Origin: Gemmatimonadota bacterium
GTDB taxonomy: Bacteria; Gemmatimonadota; Gemmatimonadetes; Gemmatimonadales; Gemmatimonadaceae
Assembly (NCBI GenBank): GCA_016871855.1
Contig: VHBQ01000002.1
Span: forward strand, 57,836 to 121,835
Length of the DNA: 64,000 nt
Reading direction: 5' to 3'
The translations under genes were made by a program, and so were the position numbers. This document shows, piece after piece, positions 1-10,986 of this stretch. The notes beneath the pieces are model-generated. The model made no database searches. It was not told where the DNA came from and saw only the letters and a program-made list of their open reading frames with translations. Every line of letters begins with the position of its first letter. Within the stretch, counting starts at the first letter, position 1.

Positions 1-731
1 TCGGCGCCGAGCGCGGCCGCCCGGCGCACGTCGTCCGCGTGCCGCACCCCGCTCTCGTACACGGCGATCCGCTCGCCCGGCACGAGCCGCAGCAGCCGCT
101 CCGAGACCGCGTCGTCGATTTCCAAGGTCTCCAAGTTGCGGTTGTTCACGCCGATAATGGCGTTCGGCACGCCGAGTGCCAACTCCAGTTCCGCTTCGCG
201 TCGCACTTCGATGAGTGGCTCGAGTCCCCAGGAGCGCGCGGCAGCGGCCAGGGCGAGCAGCCGCGCTGGCGGGAGCGCACGCGCTATGAGCAACACACCG
301 CTCGCGCCGGCCGCGCGTGCTTCGATCAGCTGCACCTCATCGACCAGGAAGTCTTTGCGCAGCAGCGGTATCTCCACCGCGGCGCGCGCCGCGCGCAAGT
401 CATCGAGTGAGCCACCGAACTCCGTCGGCTCGGTCAGCACCGACAACGCCGCGGCGCCACCTGCGGCGTACGCCGCGGCGCGCGCGCCCGCGTCGAGCGA
501 GGCGTCGAGGACGCCCTTGCTGGGGGAGGCTCGCTTGAGTTCGGCGATCACCGTCACGTGCGGCTGGTCGAGCGCCGCCCGGAGGGACGGCGCCGGCGCC
601 ATCGCCGTTGCCTGATCCTCGAGCGCGCGCCACCTCGCCCGCGCGTCGCGCGCCCGCTCGACCGATCGCGCGGTCAAGCGTCCGAGTGGCCCGTCAGGGG
701 CGTTCCAAGAGGTCTGTTGCGCTTCGGCCAA
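1..731 (-). CDS. trpC: Indole-3-glycerol phosphate synthase (C-terminus off the window edge; start uncertain, possible TTG at 731)
   Basis: Minus-strand translation reads ...VTVIAELKRASPSKGVLDASLD...PLLRKDFLVDEVQLIEARAAGASGVLLIARAL...IIGVNNRNLETLEID..., typical IGPS motifs. It is not in the ORF list because it lacks an ATG and is truncated. Confidence 0.88.
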   Translation of the reverse strand, partial: MAEAQQTSWNAPDGPLGRLTARSVERARDARARWRALEDQATAMAPAPSLRAALDQPHVTVIAELKRASPSKGVLDASLDAGARAAAYAAGGAAALSVLTEPTEFGGSLDDLRAARAAVEIPLLRKDFLVDEVQLIEARAAGASGVLLIARALPPARLLALAAAARSWGLEPLIEVRREAELELALGVPNAIIGVNNRNLETLEIDDAVSERLLRLVPGERIAVYESGVRHADDVRRAAALGA

Positions 732-813
732 TCTTCGGCTACCGTTACTTCGGGGTTTGTTCGCTCGTCGAGATCTCAGTACTCCCGTCGCACCCTCAAC
801 TGGACACCGCCGC

Positions 814-1426
814 CATGCCGCTCACCAAGCGCCAGCGCCAGATCCTCGACTACCTGCAGGGCTATCAGGGGGCGCACGGCTACGCCCCGAGCTTCGAGGA
901 GATCGCCGAGCAGTTCAACTATAACTCGCTGGCGACGGTGCACGAACACCTGACGAATCTTGAGCGGAAGGGCTACATCAAGCGCAGCTACAACGAAAGC
1001 CGCGCGATCGAGATCCTCCCGTCCGAGGTTTTCGCGCCGTCGGTTGAGCTGCCGCTGCTCGGCGCGGTGGCGGCGGGCACGGCCATTGAACACACCACGC
1101 CCGGCGAGACCGTCGCCGTGCCGGAGGACTTCGTGCGGCGCGGCGGGTCGCACTACGCCCTGCGCGTGCGCGGCAACTCAATGGTCGACGACCATATCGC
1201 GGATGGCGATCTCGTCGTCATCAACCAGCGACAGTCGGCGGACAACGGTGAAATGGTGATCGCGATGCTCAACGGCCACGCGGCCACCGTCAAGCGCTAC
1301 TTCCGCGAACGCGACGGCCGCATCCGCCTCCAGCCGGCGAACGAGACGCTTGCCCCGATGTATTTCGATCGGACGGACGACATCCGCATCGAGGGAGTCG
1401 TCGTCGGCGTGATGCGTCGGTACTAG
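814..1426 (+). CDS. lexA: LexA repressor
   Basis: MPLTKRQRQILDYLQGYQGAHGYAPSFEEIAEQF HTH; Ala-Gly cleavage region (GAVAAGTA); Ser in GNSMVDDHI; Lys in TVKRYF. The listed ORF is longer (608), but homology begins at 814. Confidence 0.95.
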
Positions 1427-1451
1427 CCATCGGGCTGGCGCTCGACGCTTT

Positions 1452-1482
1452 CAGAAACGGCCGGCACACGCCGGCCGTTCTG
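1452..1482. terminator. Bidirectional hairpin terminator between convergent lexA and trpD
   Basis: Inverted repeat cagaaacggccggc-acac-gccggccgttctg between the two stop codons. Confidence 0.7.
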
Positions 1483-1485
1483 CTT

Positions 1486-2520
1486 TCAGCGCGGACGCCC
1501 CGCCTCGCGGCGAAGCCGCTCCAGCGCCTCCCGCCCCGCCCCGGCACGCAGTGCGTCGCGCGCGACGCCGAGCGCCGATACGTAGTCGCTGGTCCGGCCG
1601 CTCGCATAGATGGCGGCGGCGGCGTTGAGCGCCACCGCCGCTGCGGCCCCCGCTCGACCGCGGCCGGCGATCACGTCCTCGACAATCAGCGCATTCTCAG
1701 CCGGCGCGCCGCCCGCCAGGTCCTCCACCGTCGTGGGAGGCAGACCGAGCCGCTCCGGCTCCACCATCCACGAACGCGCTTCTCCGTCGACCAATTCCAG
1801 CACGGTGGTCGCGCCAAGCGGGGACACTTCGTCGAGGCCCGGCGCCCCGTGCACTACGAGGCTGTGCACCGTCCCCAACGCCTGCAGCGCGCCGCCGAGG
1901 AGCCCGAGTCGACGCGCGTCCGCGACGCCGATGACCTGGCGCCCCGCGCGCGCGGGGTTGGCGAGCGGACCCACGAGATTCATGATGGTCTGGATTGCCA
2001 GGTCGCGGCGCACCGGGCCCACGTGGCGCATCGCGGGGTGCATCGCCGGTGCGAACATGAACACGATGCCGGCCCGGTCGAGCACGTCGCGCATCCGCTC
2101 CACGGGTAGGTCAATGCGCACGCCCAGCGCCTCGAGCACGTCGGCGCTTCCCGAGCGGGACGTGAACGACCGATTGCCGTGCTTCGCCACGCGTACGCCC
2201 ACGCCCGCGGCGACAAGCGCCGCGGCCGTCGAGATGTTGAACGTGGTGACCGTGCCACCGCCCGTGCCGCACGTGTCCACGAGATCGTGCGGCGCCTCGA
2301 CGTCGAGCGCTTGCATCGCGCCTCGCAGCGCACCCGCGACCCCAGCGAGCTCGTCCGGCGTCTCACCCTTGACGCGCAGGCCCATGAGGAGCGCGGCGAC
2401 CTGCGCATCCGTACCCTCACCGCGCATCACGGCCCCGAACGCTTCCGCCGCTTCGTCGCGGCTCAGCGATTCGCCCGCCGCGAGGCGGCGGATGGCGGCG
2501 TGCACCGCGGCGTGTATCAC
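1486..2520 (-). CDS. trpD: Anthranilate phosphoribosyltransferase
   Basis: VDTCGTGGGTVTTFNISTAAALVAAGVGVRVAKHGNRSFTSRSGSADVLEALGV motif. Confidence 0.96.
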   Translation of the reverse strand: MIHAAVHAAIRRLAAGESLSRDEAAEAFGAVMRGEGTDAQVAALLMGLRVKGETPDELAGVAGALRGAMQALDVEAPHDLVDTCGTGGGTVTTFNISTAAALVAAGVGVRVAKHGNRSFTSRSGSADVLEALGVRIDLPVERMRDVLDRAGIVFMFAPAMHPAMRHVGPVRRDLAIQTIMNLVGPLANPARAGRQVIGVADARRLGLLGGALQALGTVHSLVVHGAPGLDEVSPLGATTVLELVDGEARSWMVEPERLGLPPTTVEDLAGGAPAENALIVEDVIAGRGRAGAAAAVALNAAAAIYASGRTSDYVSALGVARDALRAGAGREALERLRREAGRPR

Positions 2521-3813
2521 GCGATGCGATCCAGCAGGCGCTCCGGCAGACGCGCTTCGAGGGCGATGAGCGAGATGACCAGGCCGAGGATGCGCACCCG
2601 CTCCACATCCTCCTCGACAAACAGGCCGCGCTGGGCGCGATTCGTCAGGTTCACCACGCCAACCAGCTCATCGCGGTAGACGAGGGGAAAGGAGATGAAC
2701 GAACCGGTGGTCAGGTACTCGTCACGCAGCAGCGGCTGCGCCTGCTCGTCCGACGCGTCCACCACCAGGAGCGGCTGGCGGCTCGCCGCCACGCGCCCCG
2801 CGACCCCGGAGCCCACCGTGATGCGCGAGCCGTCGCGCACGTGCGGCGCCAGTCCACGGGACGCCGCCAGATAGAGCGTGTCTGGTTCCGGCGCGCGAAG
2901 GAAGAGCGAGCAACGCATGGCGCGCATGTCGTCGCCGACGAGGGCGAGGAGACCGTCGGCGAGCTTGCGCGGATCGCCATGGTGCGACGCCTGCTCGAGC
3001 ACCCGGTCCAGCAGGTACAGCGTGCGGGTGCGCTGCCGCAGCGCCTCGCCGCGCCGATGCAGCTCGATGTGCGCCTGCTCCAGCTGGCCAACCGCGGCCG
3101 TGACCTGCTGTTCAAGCGCGCGCAGTCGCGCCGCGGCGCGGCGCGTCTCCTCCGCGGCGCGCGCCGCCTCGCGCTCTTCTCGGACCTTCTGTCCCGCCCG
3201 GGCGGCCTCCGCCGCACCCTGCGCCATGTGCAGCTGCTGCTGCAAGTCGGCGAGTCGAGCGACGTACTCGCCGTGCACCCGCTGGGTCACATCCTCGAGC
3301 GTGCGCGCCGCCTCCGCCCGCGCGTCCTGCTCGGCGAACCGCGCGTGCGCTAGGTCGAAGAGCGCGGCGAGCGCCCCCGCTCCCTCGACCGCCCGCGCGC
3401 CAAAGACGCGCCGTGGTTCCTGCAGGGCGAGCAACGCGACGAGTTCGCCGTCCACGCGGATCCCGCGCACCGCCAGTTCGGTGGGCTCCCCGAGCGGGGG
3501 CAGGTGCAGCATCCGCGCGAAGGCGTCGGCATCCTCGCCAACGTCCACGAACGTGCCGCCGGCCACGATCCGCTCAACGACGCGCGTGGGAAACTGCGCG
3601 ATCGCCACGTCGAGCGAGGACCGCACGACGCGACCGCGCTCGGTGCTCACGCACGCCACGATCAGACGGTTGCGGGCATCCACCGGCAGGTACGACGCGC
3701 TCGCCGATCGGTCGTGCTCGGCAAGGCCTTCGCAGAACGCCACGAAAGCCGCATCCAGGTTGGGTGCGGCGGCAAGGGCGTGGGCGAGTGAAACCAGGCT
3801 GGATTCGAGCACG
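2517..3813 (-). CDS. GAF-domain protein with central coiled coil (start approximate)
   Basis: C-terminal GAF-like sequence (LYLAASRGLAPHVRDGSRITVGSGVAGRVAASRQPLLVVD...FISFPLVYRDELVGVVNLTNR). Stop overlaps the trpD start. The N-terminal extension to 4181 overlaps truA and is unlikely. Confidence 0.75.
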
Positions 3814-3973
3814 CGGCAGCGGGACCGGAACGAGCGGCGCAACGCGGCGCGCGGCCCGGATTGGCCGGCGCGCGTGCGTGCCGGAACGTGAGTGCTACGT
3901 CGTGCTATGTCAATCGGTTGGGCCGCGTCGGCTTTGCTTGATTGGGCCCGTGCCACCGGGTATGTTTTTCCCA

Positions 3974-4747
3974 ATGTCGGGACGCGTGCTCCAACTCGTG
4001 ATTCACTACGATGGCACCGACTTCTCCGGATGGCAGGTGCAACCGGACGCGCGTACTGTACAAGGGACCCTCGAATCGGTGCTGGCGCGGCTCTGCGGCG
4101 CACCGGTTCGGGTGACCGGCGCCGGTCGCACGGACGCGGGAGTGCATGCCCGCGGTCAGGCGGCGGGCGTGGAGGTACCACCGCACTGGACGCCGGACCG
4201 GCTCAGGCATGTGCTCAACGCGCAGCTGCCCGGCGATGTCTATGTGGCGGCGGCGCACGAGATGCACCCGGAGTTCCACGCGCGGTACAGCGCGACCAGT
4301 CGGCGGTATAGCTACACGGTGGGTGTTGACGAGACGGCCCGTTCGCCCTTCCGGCAACGCTGGGAGTGGCCCGTGCCGAAACCCATCGACAGCGACGCGC
4401 TGGCGTGGTGCGCGACCGCCCTGCTCGGGGAGCATCAGTTCTTCGGCTTTGCGGTGCGCGGTACGGCGCCAGAGAGTGACGACCATCGCTGCGAGGTGCG
4501 CCTCGCACGCTGGCGCGCGGTGCCGGGCGGCCTGGTCTTCGACGTGGAGGCCAACCGCTTCCTGCACCACATGGTGCGCTTCCTCGTCGGCACGATGATC
4601 GAGGTCGCGACCCACCAGCGCCAGCGCGAGGAGTTCGCCGCGTTGATCGCCGCCGCATCGAACGACGAGGTATCCCCGCCGGCTCCGGCCTGCGGGCTGT
4701 GCCTTGAACAGGTCACCTATCCGCCCGCCCTCTACCGAACCGCCTGA
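3974..4747 (+). CDS. truA: tRNA pseudouridine synthase A
   Basis: LVIHYDGTDFSGWQVQPDARTVQGTLE...VTGAGRTDAGVHARGQ. Confidence 0.95.
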   Translation: MSGRVLQLVIHYDGTDFSGWQVQPDARTVQGTLESVLARLCGAPVRVTGAGRTDAGVHARGQAAGVEVPPHWTPDRLRHVLNAQLPGDVYVAAAHEMHPEFHARYSATSRRYSYTVGVDETARSPFRQRWEWPVPKPIDSDALAWCATALLGEHQFFGFAVRGTAPESDDHRCEVRLARWRAVPGGLVFDVEANRFLHHMVRFLVGTMIEVATHQRQREEFAALIAAASNDEVSPPAPACGLCLEQVTYPPALYRTA

Positions 4748-5412
4748 TGCGCATCTTCCTCGCTTCCGTCTCCCGCGACGACGTCCGCTGGGCGTTCGCC
4801 GCCGGGCTGATCGACGGCATCGTCGCCACCCCGGCGGTCATCGCGTCGCAGCTGCCCAACGCTGATCCGCGCGAACTGGTGCAGGAATTGTCCGCCGCCG
4901 TTCCGCTCCCCATCATCGCGTCGGCGCGCGCCGTCAACCGCGACGAGCTCTACAAGGGCGCGCGCGAACTCACCCGCCTCGCCGAGCAGGTGATCGTTGC
5001 CGTGCCGCTGGTCGAGGACGCGCTCCCCGCGATCAAGCGCCTCAGCGCGGAGGGCGTGCGCGTCGCCGCCACCCTGGTGCACAACGCAGCGCAGGCCGCG
5101 CTCGCCGCCAAGGCCGGCGCCTCCGTGGTGACCATCGCCGTCGACGCGGCCGCGCATGTGGGCGACGACCCGACGCTCGCCATTTCCGAGTCGCGCGTCG
5201 TCTTCGACCGCTTCGGCTTCGAGTGCGACATCATCGCCGCCGGGCCGGCGAGCGCGCGCGCCTTCACCGACGCGATGACCGCTGGCGCCGACGGCGCCGT
5301 GCTGACCACGGACGTCCTGAAGGCCCTGCTCCAGCATCCGCTCACCGACCGCGGCTTCGACCGCTTCCTCGGCGAGATCAGCCGCCGTCCCAAGCCCCGC
5401 CGCCCGCGATGA
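4747..5412 (+). CDS. Transaldolase / fructose-6-phosphate aldolase family protein
   Basis: MRIFLASVSRDDVRWAFAAGLIDGIVATPAVI...KRLSAEGVRVAATLVHNAAQAALAAKAGASVVTIAVDAA. Confidence 0.78.
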   Translation: MRIFLASVSRDDVRWAFAAGLIDGIVATPAVIASQLPNADPRELVQELSAAVPLPIIASARAVNRDELYKGARELTRLAEQVIVAVPLVEDALPAIKRLSAEGVRVAATLVHNAAQAALAAKAGASVVTIAVDAAAHVGDDPTLAISESRVVFDRFGFECDIIAAGPASARAFTDAMTAGADGAVLTTDVLKALLQHPLTDRGFDRFLGEISRRPKPRRPR

Positions 5413-6809
5413 GCGTGCGCCACCTCACTCCGCTGATCTGCGCCGTCCTGCTGGCGTGTGAAGGGGCGTCGCCCGCGCAGACCGCCGCGCAGGGTCTGAC
5501 CGCCCGGCGCGAGGCCAATGCGCAGATCGACCAGTCCCGGCGATCGGCGATCACCGAGGCCGTGGCGCGCGTCGCGCCGGCCGTCGTTACCGTGCAGACG
5601 GAGACGGTATTCCGTTCGCCGGTGGATCCCTTCGCCTTCTTCTTCGGCGGCAACCAGGGCGGCACACAGACCCGCTCAGGTATCGGCTCGGGTTTCATCA
5701 CGCAGTCCAACGGCGTGATTGTCACCAATGCGCACGTTGTCTCGGGGGCGTCGAACGTCAGCGTGGCGCTGCGCGACGGCACGACATATCCGGCGAAGGT
5801 GGTCGGCATCGATGAGCAGAACGACCTGGCCGTGCTCAAGATCGAGGCGCGTGGCCTCCCCACGGCGCCGCTCGGCACGTCGCGCGACCTGATCATCGGC
5901 GAGTGGGTGGTGGCGATTGGCAACCCATACGGCTTCCTGCTCGGCAACTCCGAGCCGTCGGTGACCGCCGGCGTCATCAGTGCCACGGGCCGCAATCTCG
6001 TCGGGCAGAGCGCCGGGCAGGGCGTCTACGTCGACATGATCCAGACCGACGCCTCCATCAACCCCGGCAACTCGGGCGGCCCGTTGATCAACGCGGCCGG
6101 CGACGTGATCGGCGTCAACAGCTCCATCTACACGCCCACGGGAGGATCAGTCGGGCTGGGCTTCGCCATTCCCATCGATCGCGCCAAGCGCGTCACCGAA
6201 GATCTCGTGGCGCACGGCACGGTGCGTCGGCCATGGATCGGGGTGAAGATCGAGATCCCGCAGCAGAACAACCGCGATGCCTTGCGCGGCGGGGCCGTCA
6301 TCCGCTCGGTAACGCCGGGCTCGCCCGCCGCCAGCGCCGGGCTCGTCGCCGGCGACGTGATCGTGCAGTCGCGCGACCGCGCCGTGCGCAACGCGTACGA
6401 CTGGGAGGCCGAACTGCTCGAGATGCGCGTCGGCGAGGAGGCCGAGGTGCGCATCCGGCGCGGCGGTCGCGAACGCCGCCTGAATGTGCGCGTCGCCGAC
6501 CTCCCCGAGGTCGCGGCCCAGAAAGTCGCCGTGCTGAAGGAGATCGAATTGGTCTCGCTGACCCCGGCGATTCGCTCGGAGCGTGGCGTGCGCAGCGGCT
6601 CCGGGGCGGTCGTGTACCGCGTCTCCGCGCGCGTCACCGAGGAACTGGGGCTGCAGGCCGGCGACGTGATCGTCCAGGTCAACCGCACCGCCGTCACCGA
6701 CGCGCAGCACGCCGGACGCCTGCTCGAAGGCATGACCGGTCGTGGCCCCATCCGCATGATCATTGAGCGCGCCGGCTTCCTCTATCCGATCGACTTCCAG
6801 ATTCGATGA
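5409..6809 (+). CDS. HtrA/DegP-type serine protease with PDZ domains, secreted
   Basis: Signal peptide; TNAHVV (His), NDLAVLKI (Asp), NPGNSGGPLIN (Ser); PDZ-like SPAASAGLVAGDVIVQ and LGLQAGDVIVQVN. Confidence 0.93.
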   Translation: MSVRHLTPLICAVLLACEGASPAQTAAQGLTARREANAQIDQSRRSAITEAVARVAPAVVTVQTETVFRSPVDPFAFFFGGNQGGTQTRSGIGSGFITQSNGVIVTNAHVVSGASNVSVALRDGTTYPAKVVGIDEQNDLAVLKIEARGLPTAPLGTSRDLIIGEWVVAIGNPYGFLLGNSEPSVTAGVISATGRNLVGQSAGQGVYVDMIQTDASINPGNSGGPLINAAGDVIGVNSSIYTPTGGSVGLGFAIPIDRAKRVTEDLVAHGTVRRPWIGVKIEIPQQNNRDALRGGAVIRSVTPGSPAASAGLVAGDVIVQSRDRAVRNAYDWEAELLEMRVGEEAEVRIRRGGRERRLNVRVADLPEVAAQKVAVLKEIELVSLTPAIRSERGVRSGSGAVVYRVSARVTEELGLQAGDVIVQVNRTAVTDAQHAGRLLEGMTGRGPIRMIIERAGFLYPIDFQIR

Positions 6810-8242
6810 CCGACTACGCGACGTGGAGCAGCCCGCTGGCCGAGCGCTACGCCTCGGCGGCCATGATGCAGCTGTGGTCGCCCGCGTCGCGCTACGGGCT
6901 ATGGCGCCGGCTCTGGCTGGCGCTGGCCGAGGCCGAGCAGGCCCTCGGCGCCGACATCGCCGACGCAGCGCTTGGCGACATGCGCGCCCATCTCGACGAC
7001 ATCGACTTCGCGGCGGTCGCGGCGTACGAGAAGCGCTTCCGCCACGACGTGATGGCGCACGTTCACGCGTTCGGTGACGCAGCGCCCGCGGCGCGCGGAG
7101 TGATTCACCTCGGTGCCACGTCAGCCTTCGTGACCGACAACGCCGACCTGATTCTGATGCGCCGCGGCCTTGAGTTGCTCCGCGCGCGCGTCGTGGCCCT
7201 GTTGCGCACGCTCTCGACGTTCGCCGCGCAGTGGAAGAACGAGCCGGCACTAGGCTACACGCATCTCCAGCCCGCCCAGCCCACGACCGTCGGCAAGCGC
7301 GCCACGCTGTGGATGCAGGACCTCGTCCTCGACCTTGCCGACCTCGACCACCGCATCGCGACGCTGCCGCTGCGCGGCGTGAAGGGGACCACGGGAACGC
7401 AGGCGAGCTTCCTGGCCATCTTCCAGGGCGACCACGCCAAGGTGCGCGAGCTCGACCGCCGCGTCACACGCGCCATGGGGTTCGAGCGCTCGCTCAGCGT
7501 GACCGGCCAGACCTACACGCGCAAGCTTGATGCGCACGTGTTCGACGTGCTGGCTGGCCTCGCGGCGAGCGCCGCCAAGTTCGCGTCCGACCTGCGCCTC
7601 CTGCAGGCCTTTGGCGAGATCGAGGAGCCGTTCGAGAAGGAGCAGATCGGCTCCTCGGCGATGGCGTACAAGCGCAACCCGATGCGCAGCGAGCGCATCA
7701 ACTCGCTCAGCCGCTTCGTACTCTCGCTCGCCCCCAACGCGAACCAGACGCACAGCGTGCAGTACTTCGAGCGCACGCTCGACGACTCGGCCAATCGCCG
7801 ACTCTCGATTCCCGAGGCGTTCCTCGCCACCGACGCGCTGCTGATCCTGATGGAGAACGTCGCGAAGGGGCTTGAGGTGCACCCGGCGCGCATCCGTCGC
7901 CGGCTGGCAGACGAGCTCCCGTTCATGGCGACCGAAGAGCTCATCGTGCGCGCCGTTCAGGCCGGCGGCGACCGCCAGCAGATCCACGAGGTGATCCGCG
8001 TCCACAGCATCGCCGCGGCGCGCGCGATGAAGGACGAGGGGATCGCCAACGACATGCTCGATCGGCTGGCCGCCGACCCCGCGTATCCTGTCCCCATCGC
8101 CGACCTGCGTGACGCGCTCGACCCCGCGCGTTTCACCGGCCGCTCGGCGCAGCAGGTCACGGAGTTCCTGGCCGAGGTGGTCCAGCCGCTGCTCGATGCC
8201 GTCGGCGCCGTGCGCGCCACGGACGAAGAGGTGCGCGTATGA
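6806..8242 (+). CDS. purB: Adenylosuccinate lyase
   Basis: [17 protein letters not shown] signature; fumarase/aspartase superfamily motifs. Confidence 0.95.
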   Translation: MTDYATWSSPLAERYASAAMMQLWSPASRYGLWRRLWLALAEAEQALGADIADAALGDMRAHLDDIDFAAVAAYEKRFRHDVMAHVHAFGDAAPAARGVIHLGATSAFVTDNADLILMRRGLELLRARVVALLRTLSTFAAQWKNEPALGYTHLQPAQPTTVGKRATLWMQDLVLDLADLDHRIATLPLRGVKGTTGTQASFLAIFQGDHAKVRELDRRVTRAMGFERSLSVTGQTYTRKLDAHVFDVLAGLAASAAKFASDLRLLQAFGEIEEPFEKEQIGSSAMAYKRNPMRSERINSLSRFVLSLAPNANQTHSVQYFERTLDDSANRRLSIPEAFLATDALLILMENVAKGLEVHPARIRRRLADELPFMATEELIVRAVQAGGDRQQIHEVIRVHSIAAARAMKDEGIANDMLDRLAADPAYPVPIADLRDALDPARFTGRSAQQVTEFLAEVVQPLLDAVGAVRATDEEVRV

Positions 8243-9171
8243 CCCCGACGCTGGTGGGTCGCACGGAACTTCCCCTCCCCTGCGTGCGCCGCGGCAAGGT
8301 GCGCGACGTGTACGCCATCGGTGACGACCGGCTCTTGCTCGTCGCCAGCGATCGGGTGAGCGCCTTTGACGTGGTGATGAATGAACTCGTGCCGTTCAAG
8401 GGCGCGGTGCTGACGCAGATCACGGCCTGGTGGCTGCGCCAGTTCGAGACCGAGATCGCGCACCACATGCTCAGCGTGGACGCGGACGAGATCGTCGCCG
8501 CCACCCCCGCACTCCGTCCCCACGTTGACCAGTTGCGCGGTCGCGCCATGCTCGGCCGCCGCACCGACGTCTTCCCGATTGAGTGCGTGGTCCGCGGGTA
8601 CATCAGCGGCTCCGCCTGGAAGGAGTATCAGGCGACGCGCACGCTGGCCGGCGAGGCGCTCCCCGACGGCCTGTTGGAGAGCTCGCCTTTCCCCCGCCCG
8701 GTCTTTTCGCCAGCGACCAAGGCGGAGTCCGGCCACGACGAGAACATCACGGTGTCGCGCATGCGCGAGGTCGTAGGCGCAGAGGTGGCCGAGACGCTCG
8801 AGCGGCTGGCCCGGCGCGTGTACGAGCGCGGCCGTGACGTCGCCGCCGCCCGCGGGATCATCATCGCCGACACGAAGTTCGAGTTTGGACGCGCGCCGGA
8901 CGGCCGCATCCTGCTCATCGACGAGGTGATGACCCCCGACAGTTCGCGCTTCTGGCCTTCCGACCAGTACGCGCCTGGGCGCGTGCAGCCCAGCTTCGAC
9001 AAGCAGCCCCTGCGGGACTGGCTCGACGGCGAGCGCCGCGCGGGCCGCTGGGACGGCAACGCACCGCCGCCTACCCTACCTCCCGAGGTGGTCGCCGCCA
9101 CGAGCGCGCGCTACCTCGACGCCTTTCGCCGGATCACCGGCGCCCCTCTCGACACGAGCGCGCTGTCATGA
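8239..9171 (+). CDS. purC: SAICAR synthetase
   Basis: [58 protein letters not shown]. Confidence 0.96.
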   Translation: MTPTLVGRTELPLPCVRRGKVRDVYAIGDDRLLLVASDRVSAFDVVMNELVPFKGAVLTQITAWWLRQFETEIAHHMLSVDADEIVAATPALRPHVDQLRGRAMLGRRTDVFPIECVVRGYISGSAWKEYQATRTLAGEALPDGLLESSPFPRPVFSPATKAESGHDENITVSRMREVVGAEVAETLERLARRVYERGRDVAAARGIIIADTKFEFGRAPDGRILLIDEVMTPDSSRFWPSDQYAPGRVQPSFDKQPLRDWLDGERRAGRWDGNAPPPTLPPEVVAATSARYLDAFRRITGAPLDTSALS

Positions 9172-9815
9172 GATTCGCCCGCGAAGGCCTGCCGTTCATG
9201 TGGACCGCCGCGTTGCTGGCGCTGGCCGCCGTCGCGGCGACGCTCCGCTGGCCGCGACCCGCGATGATCGCCGGCTCCACGATCCTCGTCCTGCTTGCCA
9301 TCTGGGTCGCGTACTTCTTCCGCGATCCTGAGCGCACGGGAGAACGCGGCCCGCACTTGGTCATCGCCCCTGCCGACGGCAAGGTGGTCCAGGTGGTGGA
9401 AGTGGATGAGCCCGCGTTCATGCACGGGCGCGCCCTGCGCATCGCCATCTTCATGAACGTCTTCAGCGTGCACGTGAACCGGTACCCGGTGAGCGGTCGC
9501 GTGACGTACACGCACTACAATCCCGGCAAGTTCATCAATGCCGCCGAGGACAAGGCGTCGCTCGAGAACGAGCAATCCTCCGTGGGCATCGGGGCGGGCG
9601 CGCACCGCGTGCTCGTGCGCCAGATCGCCGGCCTCGTGGCCCGCCGCATCGTGACGTACAGCCGACCCGGCGACACCGCGGAGCAGGGCGCGCGCTTCGG
9701 CCTGATTCGCTTCGGGTCCCGCGTGGACGTCTACCTGCCCCTCACCAGCACGCCGCGCGTGAAGGTGGGCGACCACACCTCAGCCGGCACCACTGTCATC
9801 GCGGAGCTTCCCTGA
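9168..9815 (+). CDS. psd: Phosphatidylserine decarboxylase proenzyme (short form)
   Basis: [28 protein letters not shown]...[16 protein letters not shown]...[13 protein letters not shown] (GS processing site). Confidence 0.94.
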   Translation: MRFAREGLPFMWTAALLALAAVAATLRWPRPAMIAGSTILVLLAIWVAYFFRDPERTGERGPHLVIAPADGKVVQVVEVDEPAFMHGRALRIAIFMNVFSVHVNRYPVSGRVTYTHYNPGKFINAAEDKASLENEQSSVGIGAGAHRVLVRQIAGLVARRIVTYSRPGDTAEQGARFGLIRFGSRVDVYLPLTSTPRVKVGDHTSAGTTVIAELP

Positions 9816-10732
9816 TGCGACGCCCCACGCTCCCTCGCCCGTCGCTCGTGATGCTCCCCAACGGCTTCACGCTCGGCAGTCTGTTCTTCGGCATCTTCGC
9901 CATCGTCGCCGCCTCGCGCGGCGAGCATGTCCGCGCCGGCTGGTACATCGTCACCGCCGCCTTCTGCGACATGTTCGACGGACGCATCGCCCGTGCGACG
10001 AACACCGGCAGCCCGTTCGGCGAACAGCTGGACTCACTGGTCGACGCCATTTCCTTCGGCGTCGCGCCGGCGTTGATGATGTACTTCGCCGAGCTCAACC
10101 ACACCGGATGGGACTGGATCTTCGTCTGGCTGTACGTCGCCTGCGCGGTGATGCGCCTCGCGCGCTTCAACGTGGAGCAGGCCGGCAAGTCGAAGCTCTT
10201 CTTCCAGGGGCTCCCGAGCCCGGCGGCCGGCGGCACGCTCGCCACGTACTACTGGTTCTCGCAGACCTCGCTGTACCAGGAAACGGTCATCGGCGACCTC
10301 CCGTGGCAGTCCATCCTGCGTTTCCTGATGGTGACGCTGGCCTTCCTGATGATCAGCAACGTGCCGTACCCGGCCTGGCCGCGGTTCTCCCTGCGCAACT
10401 GGTACGGTGCCTTCGGCGTGCTCGTCTTCATCGCCGTCATCTTCGGCATCATCTTCCTGCCCAAGGAGTTCTTCTTCCCGCTTGGCGTCGCGTACGTCCT
10501 GACCGGGATCTTCGTCGCCATCGTCCGCGGGCTGTTCGACATGCCCTCGCCGTTCCAGAGCAGCGATGACGAAGACGAGGACGAGTTGGGCGCCGCCGTC
10601 GCGCCCGCCGCCGCTGCCGTATCCGGGGCATCCCGCCGCCCCGATGACCACCACCGTCGCCGCCGTCGCCACCGGTCACGCGGAGAGCGCGGCGGCCCAG
10701 ACCAGGGCGCGCCCGAGGGCCCCACGCCGTGA
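9815..10732 (+). CDS. pssA: CDP-diacylglycerol--serine O-phosphatidyltransferase with low-complexity charged C-terminal tail
   Basis: CDP-alcohol phosphatidyltransferase motif CDMFDGRIARATNTGSPFGEQLDSLVDAISFG; multiple TM segments. Confidence 0.93.
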   Translation: MRRPTLPRPSLVMLPNGFTLGSLFFGIFAIVAASRGEHVRAGWYIVTAAFCDMFDGRIARATNTGSPFGEQLDSLVDAISFGVAPALMMYFAELNHTGWDWIFVWLYVACAVMRLARFNVEQAGKSKLFFQGLPSPAAGGTLATYYWFSQTSLYQETVIGDLPWQSILRFLMVTLAFLMISNVPYPAWPRFSLRNWYGAFGVLVFIAVIFGIIFLPKEFFFPLGVAYVLTGIFVAIVRGLFDMPSPFQSSDDEDEDELGAAVAPAAAAVSGASRRPDDHHRRRRRHRSRGERGGPDQGAPEGPTP

Positions 10733-10986
10733 AGTCCTTCCACGTCAGCGTTCACATCGTCCCGCGCAAGGGACTGCTCGACCCGCAGGGTAAGGCCGTG
10801 GCCGACGCGCTGCACACGCTCGGCTTCCATGCCGTCGCCGACGTCCACGTCGGGCGGCATCTCATCATCGAGACCGCGGCCGCCGACGCCGCCGCCGCCG
10901 AGGCGGCCGTCCGCGACATGTGCGGCCGCCTGCTCGCCAACCCGGTCACCGAGGACTTCGAGATCGCCGGAGTGAGCGCCGCATGA
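10729..10986 (+). CDS. purS: Phosphoribosylformylglycinamidine synthase subunit PurS
   Basis: Small protein [23 protein letters not shown]...[15 protein letters not shown] start overlapping the pssA stop. Confidence 0.93.
   Translation: MKSFHVSVHIVPRKGLLDPQGKAVADALHTLGFHAVADVHVGRHLIIETAAADAAAAEAAVRDMCGRLLANPVTEDFEIAGVSAA

Noticed and set aside
608-813. N-terminal extension of lexA ORF
   Set aside because: LexA homology starts at MPLTKRQRQ; upstream sequence overlaps the divergent trpC start region.
731-814. LexA (SOS) box in the lexA-trpC intergenic region
   Set aside because: No clear CTGT-N8-ACAG or GAAC-N4-GTTC palindrome by eye; the binding motif for this lineage is uncertain.
2517-4181. 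N-terminal extension of the GAF protein
   Set aside because: Overlaps truA on the opposite strand and has no family signal before about 3813.
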